Of a stretch of DNA of 64,000 nt, positions 17,076 through 23,761 are shown piece by piece. A program made the translations under genes and the position numbers. The notes below the pieces were generated by a model that saw only the letters and a list, made by a program, of their open reading frames with translations, was not told the DNA's origin and searched no databases. The DNA comes from Phycisphaerae bacterium (GTDB lineage Bacteria; Planctomycetota; Phycisphaerae; UBA1845; JAFGLZ01): the NCBI GenBank assembly GCA_016927755.1, contig JAFGLZ010000222.1, forward strand, positions 62,001 to 126,000. The letters run 5' to 3'. Positions within the stretch are counted from its first letter, which is position 1; every line of letters begins with the position of its first letter.

Positions 17076-18341
17076 GTGCGGATCGGTCCGGCTCAACGCA
17101 TCGAGCGCGGGGCGGCGGCGTTCGTTGGACTGATCGGACTGCTTGCTTCGGCGAGCGCCGCGCTGGCCTCGAACGCCATTGAGCCGATCGGCGTCAGCGT
17201 TCAGGCGCGGGCACGCGGCGGGACGGACGTCGCCGTTGGCGACACGGCGCTGTCCCAGATCGAGAACCCCGCCACGCTGACGCTCCTCCAGCCCGAGGTT
17301 TACCGGCTCGACGCGTCGGGCCAGGTCATGTTCTCCCACTACGAGTGGTCGCGCCCGCTTGGCTCGGCGGATTCCGAGAACAACGTGCCGCCCTTTGCCA
17401 ACGTAGGCCTGGCCATGCCCGTCAACGAGAAGCTGCGCCTGGGCCTGGCGTTCCATTCGAAGTCCGGGGTGATGACGCGCTACCATATCCGACACACGAT
17501 GATGGCGTTCACGAAGCAGCGCGTCATGTCGGACATGAAGAACGGCGCGGTCGTCTTCAACGCCGCGTACCAGGTGACGCCGAAGCTGTCGCTCGGCGCC
17601 GGCGTTCGCGCCGAGCTCCTCACGGCCAAGTACGATACGGTCCTGGGCTCGGCCGACATCGAGTTCGGCCGGGGCTACGCCATCGGCGGAGGATACCAGG
17701 TCGGGCTTCACTACCAGAGCCGTGAGGATCTGGCCTTCGGTCTGGCGTATCGTTCGCCGAGCTGGTTCCCGGATCTGTCGGGGGGCGAGGGCAAGGCGAT
17801 CCTATCCGGGGCCGTTCCGGTCTCCCTGGGCGACATCAACCAGGACGAGCCTCGCCTGCCGCAGCGGATCGCCGGCGGCGTGGCCTGGGATGCCACCGAC
17901 TGGCTCAAGCTCATCGGCGAAATCCGATGGATCAACTACTCCAACAGCCTCGGCAACTCCGCCACCTACGCCACCGACGGGCTCGTGGACCTCCGTTTGC
18001 CGGTGAACCTCGAGTATGACGATCAGTGGGTCTTCGCGGTGGGCAGCGAGTTCAAGCTGAGCAAACACTGGCGGCTGGGGCTGGGCTACAACTACGGCAC
18101 GAACCCGATCTCACCCTCCCGAGTCATGCCGATCTCCGCGAACGCCATCGAGCACCACATCACCACGGGCCTGCGCTACGAGACGGAGCGCTGGTGGGTC
18201 GGCGGCGGATGCATCCTCGGCATCCCGGCCTCCGTGACCAGTGACCCCGTCAGCCTCATCCCGCTCGGGATTGACTACGGCTTCGGGACGATCCGACACG
18301 TCCAGCATTCGATCTTCTTCGGTTTCGGCTACAGTTGGTAG
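17076..18341 (+). CDS. FadL/OmpP1/TodX-like outer-membrane beta-barrel protein
   Basis: 421 residues if the GTG at 17076 is used (AGAGG 7-8 nt upstream); an ATG at 17007 would add 23 untypical residues. A signal peptide (FVGLIGLLASASAALA) is followed by the FadL-type N-terminal signature (ARGGTDVAVGDTALSQIENPATL), which in this family forms the plug with an NPA motif. The rest alternates as amphipathic beta strands (LRLGLAFHS, LSLGAGVRAEL, LAFGLAYRSPSWF, WRLGLGYNYG) and ends in SIFFGFGYSW, whose terminal aromatic residue is the usual BamA signal. The family imports long-chain fatty acids or other hydrophobic compounds across the outer membrane. The cargo here is unknown. Confidence 0.85.
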   Translation: MRIGPAQRIERGAAAFVGLIGLLASASAALASNAIEPIGVSVQARARGGTDVAVGDTALSQIENPATLTLLQPEVYRLDASGQVMFSHYEWSRPLGSADSENNVPPFANVGLAMPVNEKLRLGLAFHSKSGVMTRYHIRHTMMAFTKQRVMSDMKNGAVVFNAAYQVTPKLSLGAGVRAELLTAKYDTVLGSADIEFGRGYAIGGGYQVGLHYQSREDLAFGLAYRSPSWFPDLSGGEGKAILSGAVPVSLGDINQDEPRLPQRIAGGVAWDATDWLKLIGEIRWINYSNSLGNSATYATDGLVDLRLPVNLEYDDQWVFAVGSEFKLSKHWRLGLGYNYGTNPISPSRVMPISANAIEHHITTGLRYETERWWVGGGCILGIPASVTSDPVSLIPLGIDYGFGTIRHVQHSIFFGFGYSW

Positions 18342-18720
18342 AATGGAGCTCGCCTGGGCTTTCACTGTCCTTCACGATCGCTTGCACTCCGGCAGTTTGC
18401 GCTACGGGCCGGGTGTGGAATGAAAGTCCCGCAATAACGCGAGTCCATGTCCGTGGCATGGCCATCCTGCCCATGATCCCGCCCCAACAGAAGCGTCCAC
18501 GTCCACCTGAGCCCTGAACCTGCTTCTCCCCCTACCCATCATCACCGTCGCATCGCCGCGCTTCCCATGTGCTCCAGTCCCTGCGCAGTACCTCCGCCTG
18601 CTCGACGAGGCACTCAGTAAGCCTTTAATGAGACAAGGTCTATCCGCCAACTCCGGGAATAGGACCCGAATAGACACCCAATTGACACCCGAATAGACAC
18701 CTGTTCACGATTTCAGCTTC
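18342..18720. other. Non-coding stretch with one REP-like stem and a 15-bp direct repeat
   Basis: A REP-like stem lies at 18457-18475 (CATGGCCA-TCC-TGCCCATG). A 15-bp direct repeat, ACCCGAATAGACACC, occurs twice at about 18660-18703. I see no gene or promoter here. Confidence 0.5.
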
Positions 18721-18838
18721 CATGTCGCGCCCCGACCGCTCACATCCCCTGTCAATCATCCATTCACCCACGACCCACCCAATGCCAACGACCCTGCCCT
18801 ATCATGTCGCGCGGATACGACACGTCGCCTCGCGCCCC

Positions 18839-18919
18839 CTCCCCTTTCTCCCTTCCCTCTTCTTACTTCTCACTTCTCTCTTCCCCCGCCCCCTGATCGC
18901 CCAAACAACCCCCAACCCC
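18839..18919. repeat. Pyrimidine/C-rich tract, copy 1 (G4-prone on the minus strand)
   Basis: A pyrimidine-rich run leads into CCCCCGCCCCC and further C-runs (18883-18919). A block of about 26 bases around TTCTCACTTCTCTCTTCCCC (18867-18893) is repeated at 19429-19454. The minus strand holds five G-runs with loops of 1-6 nt. Confidence 0.65.
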
Positions 18920-19140
18920 GTCCACCGATCCCCTTATCCCTACTGGCCAAGAACAGAGCCAAAAGGAAGATAGCGCCATGACCGCCCCGAGAGATACCAA
19001 CCCGAAGCCACCGACGCCCCCGCGCCCCCGTCCCGTCAACATGCCCACACCGCGCGCCACCACCCCTCCCGGCACCCCCCAAGAAGGCATTCCCGACACG
19101 AAAGAAACGATCACACACACGCCGAGCCCCGAAAAGTGCT

Positions 19141-19375
19141 GCATTCCGATGTATCCCGGCGCATTCCGAGACATTTCGAGACATTTCGAGACACCGCTCC
19201 CACCCCTCTCCGATGTCGACGTGTCGACTCTTCGACGTTTCGACTTCTCCGCAGGGCATTTCGAGACACCACTCCTCCCGTTCCGACCTCCCCAAGTCCC
19301 CGGAACCGCCGCATTCCGCGGCATGCCGCTGCATTCCGAGACATTCCGGGACATTCCGGGACATTCCGAGACATC
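19141..19375. repeat. Phased decamer arrays (RCATTYCGRG) around a 4x8-bp TCGAC array
   Basis: Cluster I (19141-19195) and cluster II (19311-19375) consist of 10-bp units GCATTCCGAG, ACATTTCGAG or ACATTCCGGG placed exactly end to end, closing with ACACC or ACATC. A single head-plus-tail unit lies at 19257-19271. Between them TCGAC occurs at 19216, 19224, 19232 and 19240, an exact 8-bp period. The block lies 150-390 bases upstream of the DUF1080 promoter. Confidence 0.75.
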
Positions 19376-19428
19376 GCCCCCTCACCCGCACCCCGCCCCA
19401 CATCCTCCCGCCCTTTCCCTCTTCCCTC

Positions 19429-19495
19429 TTCTCACTTCTCTCTTCCCCCGCCCCCCGGTGCCCTTGCTCCCACCCAACCCCCCGAACCCCGCCCA
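19429..19495. repeat. Pyrimidine/C-rich tract, copy 2 (G4-prone on the minus strand)
   Basis: Second copy of the tract at 18839-18919, about 560 bases away, so the two flank the decamer arrays. The C-runs at 19445-19495 give at least six G-runs of three or more on the minus strand with short loops. Confidence 0.65.
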
Positions 19496-19522
19496 ACTGG
19501 AGACCCGCCGACCCGATTCGGG

Positions 19523-19528
19523 TATACT
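19523..19528 (+). promoter_or_regulatory. Putative -10 box of the DUF1080 gene
   Basis: TATACT stands 58 bases before the ATG at 19587. The -35 region (around 19499-19505) matches poorly. Confidence 0.4.
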
Positions 19529-19586
19529 CCCCCTGCCTTGCGGCCCAAGGCGCAAAGAAAGAAACCCTAGATCAAGGAACAAGACG

Positions 19587-20294
19587 ATGAAGACGTACAA
19601 AAGCATGTTGGCGTTGGTTGTGACCGTCGCGGCATCCCTGGCCCTCGCGGCGGACGACAAGTGTAAGCTCGAGATCCCGCCGGAATCTCATCCCGACAGC
19701 AGCGGCTGGGACGACCTCTTCAAGCCCGACCTCTCGAACGCCATCAAGCCGAAGGGAATCTGGACGGTCGAGAACGGCGAGCTGACCGCAAGCCAGGATA
19801 AGGCCATCTGGACCAAGAAAGACTACGACAACTTCGTCATCGACCTCGAATTCAAGACCGCCGACGGCTCCAACAGCGGCGTCATCGTCTACTGCAGCAA
19901 CATCAAGAACTGGATCCCCAACTCCGTCGAGATCCAGATCGCCGACGACTACGCCGAGAAGTGGGCCAAGTCGCCCAAGACCTGGCAGTGCGGCGCCATC
20001 TTCGGACACCTCGCCCCGTCCAAGCGCACCGTCAAGAAGCCGGGCGAGTGGAACCGATTCACCATCACCTGTAAGGACAACATGATCTACGTCATGCTCA
20101 ACGGCGAGACCGTCACCACCATGGACATGAAAAAGTGGACCTCCGCCAAGAAGAACCCCGACGGCTCCGAGATCCCCGGCTGGCTCAGCAAGCCCAAGGC
20201 CGAGCTGCCCACCCACGGCAAGATCGGCCTCCAGGGCAAGCACGCCGGCGCGCCGATCTGGTTTAGAAACATCAAGATCAAGGAGATCAAGTAG
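19587..20294 (+). CDS. DUF1080 / 3-keto-disaccharide hydrolase domain protein, exported
   Basis: 235 residues. The start is the ATG at 19587, with AAGGAA upstream, followed by a clear Sec signal (MLALVVTVAASLALAAD); the open frame runs further upstream only through low-complexity DNA. The whole mature protein is one DUF1080 concanavalin-like sandwich: WTVENGELTAS, DFVIDLEFK-type strand (NFVIDLEFKTADGSNSGV), NSVEIQIADDY and the family-typical ending GKIGLQGKHAGAPIWFRNI. Characterised members hydrolyse 3-keto-glycosides made by GFO/IDH oxidoreductases. No such oxidoreductase is present here. The DUF4838 gene follows after 101 bases on the same strand. Confidence 0.88.
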   Translation: MKTYKSMLALVVTVAASLALAADDKCKLEIPPESHPDSSGWDDLFKPDLSNAIKPKGIWTVENGELTASQDKAIWTKKDYDNFVIDLEFKTADGSNSGVIVYCSNIKNWIPNSVEIQIADDYAEKWAKSPKTWQCGAIFGHLAPSKRTVKKPGEWNRFTITCKDNMIYVMLNGETVTTMDMKKWTSAKKNPDGSEIPGWLSKPKAELPTHGKIGLQGKHAGAPIWFRNIKIKEIK

Positions 20295-20395
20295 ACCGAG
20301 TCCGCCACCACGACGAGCCGCGCAATCGCGGCCGGCTCGGCACTTGGCCTTGATCCCAACTCCCCCTCGACCGGGGACAGACAGGGAGCGATTCC

Positions 20396-22669
20396 ATGCG
20401 CCCGCCGCTGCTATTGCGCTGGCTTGTCCTCTTCTCGTCGAGCCTCGCCCTGGCCGACACCGTCGTCCTCCGCGACTCGACCGGCCCGCGGTTCGCCATC
20501 GTCGTCCCCAACGACGCCTCGTCCGACGAGACCGCCGCCGCCGAGGAACTGCGCCACTACCTCGCCCGCATCTGCGGCGCCGACTTCGCCGTCAAGACCG
20601 AACCCGTCCAAGGCCCCACGATCCTCGTCGCGCGCGCCGACCGCCTGCCGGACGTCAAGGCGGAGTCCCTCGGTCCCGACGGACTCCTCATCGACGTAAC
20701 CCCCGATGCCATCCGACTGATCGGCGGAGACGATCGCGGCGTCCGCTACGCCGTCACCACCTTCCTCGAAGACCTGGGCGTACGATGGCTCATGCCCGGA
20801 GACTTCGGCGAGGTCGTGCCGAACCGGCCCGCGCTCACCGCCCAAACCCACCGGCGCTTCGAACGACCCGACTTCCCATTCCGACAGATCTGGTACGCCT
20901 ACGGCGCGCAGACCCCGGCCGGAGGCCAGCGGCTGGCCGAATGGTGCCGGCGCAACAAGGTCGGACGAATCCTCATCAACCACGGCCACAACCTTTGCGC
21001 CTCCCTGCCAAAGGACGTGACGCTCGCGAACCACCCGGAGTACTTCGCGCTCGTCAGTGGCCGGCGCGAGCGATCGCAGCTCTGCACCACGCATCCCGAC
21101 GTCATACGACTCGTCACCCAACAGGTCATCAAATACTTCGACCAGTACCCCGACGTCCTGGCCTACTCGCTCTGCCCGGACGACAACACCGACTTCTGCC
21201 AGTGCGATCGCTGCAAGGCCCTCGACGTCGGCGGCGTCGACCCCTACACCAAACAGGAGCTCGTTACCGATCGCTACATGCACTTCCTCAACGCCGTCGC
21301 CCGAGGCATCCAATCCAAGCACCCCGGCAAGATGGTCCTGACCTACGCCTACGTGAACTACTCGATCCCGCCCCAGAAGGTCGAGATCGATCCGCACGTC
21401 GCCGTCATGTTCACAACGAGCGTCTTCTGCTCCATCCACGGCATCGGCGATACGCAGTGCAAGTCCCGAATGGCGATGAAGGAGTTGCTGGCGGGCTGGG
21501 CCGCCAAGGCCAGTCAGGTCTACATTTACGAGTACGATCCGATCCCCTACAACGCCGAGCTGCCGTGCCCCCTGTACGGCGCGCGGATTCGCGAGATGCC
21601 CGTGTACAAGGCCATGGGCATCCGAGGCTTCAGCTTCGAATCCCATCAGTCCTGGGCCACCCTCTCCCCGAACCACTACATCGCCGCAAAGATGATGTGG
21701 AACACCCGCGCCGACGGCCAAGCCCTGCTGAAAGACTACTGCGACGCCTTCTTCGGACCCGCCGGCGCCGCCATGCTCGGCTACTACACCGCGCAGGAAC
21801 GCGCGTTCAGCGCATACCCCGGCCAGGTCGAATGGTCCCAACGGGACTTCCCCGAGCTGTTCTCCGAGCCGATCGTCTCGGAGATGCACCGATGCCTGCA
21901 AGCCGCTGAGGCCGCCGCGAAAGAGCCCCCTCACCGCGATCGCGTCGGCATGACCCGAATGGCCTACGACTACCTCCGCCGCTACCTCGCCGCCCGCCGC
22001 GAGAGCGTCGGCGGAACCTACGAGACCTTCCGACGCGAAAGCGCCGCGGCCGAGGCCGTCGTCGACCGGATGGCCAAAGCCAACGAGGACTTCATCCTCG
22101 CCAAGGTCGCCAGGGAGTATCTAAGGAACGAGCTGGGCTCCGCCGCGGCCGGCGCCTTCTCAAAGGACATGGGACTCGTTACCAACTGGTGGCTGATCGG
22201 ACCGTTCGACAACGCCGGCATGACCGGCCACGAGAGAGCCTATCCCCCGCAGCGCGAGATCGACCTGAACGCAACCTACGACGGCAAGGCAGGCAAGGTC
22301 CGGTGGCAACGATACGAGGGCCCGCCCTGGAAGGGCTACGTCGATCTGGCCGCCCTGATGAAGCCGAAGGACTGGGTCTGCGCCTACGCGATGACGCACG
22401 TCGTCTCACCCAGCCGCCGACAGGTCCAACTCCGAGTGGGCAGCAACGACTCGATCGTTATCTTCTTGGGCGACAACAAGATACATGACAACAAGGTCGA
22501 GAGAAGGGCCAAGATCGACGAGGACGTCGTCCCCGTCACCCTCGATAAGGGGCCCAACACCATCCTGCTCAAGATCGCCCAGACCGGCCGCGACTGGGGC
22601 TTCTTCTTCCGCATCACCTCAACACAAGGCCAGCTCGACAAGGACCTCCGCTTCACCCTCGGCGACTGA
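20396..22669 (+). CDS. DUF4838 glycosidase-like protein, exported
   Basis: 757 residues; GGGAG precedes the ATG by 8 nt and the signal ends at SSLALAD. Residues 30-130 look like the GH20/GH67-type N-terminal alpha/beta domain (AAEELRHYLARICGADF, IRLIGGDDRGVRYAVTTFLEDLGVRWLMPGD). Residues 150-480 are the DUF4838 barrel (YSLCPDDNTDFCQCDRC, HFLNAVARGIQSKHPGKMVLTYAYVNY). Residues 600-757 form a beta-sandwich (WWLIGPFDNAGMTG, RVGSNDSIVIFLGD) similar to accessory domains of planctomycete glycosidases. The glucuronidase-like N-terminal domain hints at uronic-acid or amino-sugar substrates, but no activity can be assigned. A strong hairpin follows the stop codon. Confidence 0.82.
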   Translation: MRPPLLLRWLVLFSSSLALADTVVLRDSTGPRFAIVVPNDASSDETAAAEELRHYLARICGADFAVKTEPVQGPTILVARADRLPDVKAESLGPDGLLIDVTPDAIRLIGGDDRGVRYAVTTFLEDLGVRWLMPGDFGEVVPNRPALTAQTHRRFERPDFPFRQIWYAYGAQTPAGGQRLAEWCRRNKVGRILINHGHNLCASLPKDVTLANHPEYFALVSGRRERSQLCTTHPDVIRLVTQQVIKYFDQYPDVLAYSLCPDDNTDFCQCDRCKALDVGGVDPYTKQELVTDRYMHFLNAVARGIQSKHPGKMVLTYAYVNYSIPPQKVEIDPHVAVMFTTSVFCSIHGIGDTQCKSRMAMKELLAGWAAKASQVYIYEYDPIPYNAELPCPLYGARIREMPVYKAMGIRGFSFESHQSWATLSPNHYIAAKMMWNTRADGQALLKDYCDAFFGPAGAAMLGYYTAQERAFSAYPGQVEWSQRDFPELFSEPIVSEMHRCLQAAEAAAKEPPHRDRVGMTRMAYDYLRRYLAARRESVGGTYETFRRESAAAEAVVDRMAKANEDFILAKVAREYLRNELGSAAAGAFSKDMGLVTNWWLIGPFDNAGMTGHERAYPPQREIDLNATYDGKAGKVRWQRYEGPPWKGYVDLAALMKPKDWVCAYAMTHVVSPSRRQVQLRVGSNDSIVIFLGDNKIHDNKVERRAKIDEDVVPVTLDKGPNTILLKIAQTGRDWGFFFRITSTQGQLDKDLRFTLGD

Positions 22670-22685
22670 GCCCTCTCGGCGACGC

Positions 22686-22725
22686 TAGCGCGCTCGCTTC
22701 GCGTCAGCCAGACGCGCGAGCGCTA
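22686..22725. terminator. Long hairpin downstream of the DUF4838 gene
   Basis: CGCGTC-AGCCA-GACGCG (22700-22716) is extended by TAGCGCGCTCG opposite CGAGCGCTA, making a stem of about 15 bp with a small bulge, 17 bases after the stop codon. There is no T-tract (AAACCG follows). It could be an intrinsic-like terminator, an mRNA stabiliser or a dispersed repeat. Confidence 0.5.
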
Positions 22726-22906
22726 AACCGTCCTCGACCGGACAAGTCGTCCTGGGAGACAACGCAACCACGCCTCGATGCCAAGGTTGTAGGGTCGGAG
22801 AATATGCTTGTTCTACGGCGTCGCCAGGAGATAATGCTGCGGGCATTCCACGATAGCCGCGGGGGCGCTGGCATTCTGGCAATGCCTGTGTCGCCGAGGT
22901 GCTATC

Positions 22907-23464
22907 ATGGGTCCTATCCGAACTGTCGTCAGCGCAGCAGTCTTGGCAACGGGCGCGACCTTCATCGGTTGCGGCTCCATACCGGGGCTGCCGTCGCCCG
23001 AGCCGAACACCATCCACGTCACCGCCACGCTCGAGGTGACCATCCTGCAAGATCACTTCCTCCCCAAGGTGCCGGCGGTCAATGAGGACGTCCATTTGAT
23101 CTCGTTCTTGGAGGAATGCACGACCTCGGGCGGCCTCCTATGGAAACGCATCGACTCAACCTACTACCAGAACACCAAGAAGACCGGCGCCGACGGCAAG
23201 GTGAGCTTCACCGTTGGCTACGACATCACGAAGGAAGACAGGATCGTCCTGTACGCCGAGGCTGGCACCCAAGGTGATGCCGACTTCTGGGACGCGGGCT
23301 TCACGGAGATCGACTGGGTAGAGGCGTATTATACCGAACCAGGGGTCCCGCTGGCCGGCATCTTGACGGCGCTCACGGACACTATCACGCTGTATCCGGC
23401 CGACGCCTACGGGCCCTATCTCCTGTACCGCCACGACTTCTCTCCTCCCCAGGCAAGCCCGTAG
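22907..23464 (+). CDS. Putative lipoprotein of unknown function
   Basis: 185 residues. GAGGTG lies 6 nt before the ATG. The N-terminus MGPIRTVVSAAVLATGATFIGCG is a lipoprotein signal with lipobox FIGC. The mature part is beta-rich (IHVTATLEVTILQDHFLPKV, KVSFTVGYDITKEDRIVLYAEAG), probably a single Ig-like or transthyretin-like domain. Asp at position 2 after the Cys is absent, so sorting to the outer membrane would be expected if Lol rules hold. No family is recognised. It stands alone between DUF4838 and the TPR protein. Confidence 0.7.
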   Translation: MGPIRTVVSAAVLATGATFIGCGSIPGLPSPEPNTIHVTATLEVTILQDHFLPKVPAVNEDVHLISFLEECTTSGGLLWKRIDSTYYQNTKKTGADGKVSFTVGYDITKEDRIVLYAEAGTQGDADFWDAGFTEIDWVEAYYTEPGVPLAGILTALTDTITLYPADAYGPYLLYRHDFSPPQASP

Positions 23465-23610
23465 CGGCCCTCTTCTTCATCCTCCCGAAAGGACTAGACG
23501 AGCGGCCAGCGCCGCGGAGGGCCAGGGGCCCGGCCACCTCACCCGTCTGAGCGAGGCCAAACCAAGCTCCCGCGAAAGAAGGTGCCGGCCTCCATCTTGC
23601 ACAAAACACT

Positions 23611-23623
23611 GGGCTTCAAGCCC
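23611..23623. other. Short perfect hairpin in the 23.5-23.76 kb spacer
   Basis: GGGCTT-C-AAGCCC with a 1-nt centre, followed by TTAAACC. The rest of the 297-base spacer (23465-23761) shows no other structure. Confidence 0.35.
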
Positions 23624-23761
23624 TTAAACCATGCAAACGCCCCGCCAGACAGAAACCCCGACTTTCAGACAAACCTCGCCCCGCCCCCTGTGTCCGAATA
23701 AATGGCGGCCTGGAGTGCGTTGCAGCGCCGCTCCATTTCTCTCGAGGCAGGGGCGCATGTC

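Noticed and set aside
19141-19375. CRISPR array
   Set aside because: Units are 8-10 bp, contiguous and without spacers.
18978-19586. N-terminal extension of the DUF1080 frame
   Set aside because: Pro-rich low complexity through repeats, no Shine-Dalgarno site, and a proper signal peptide starts at 19587.
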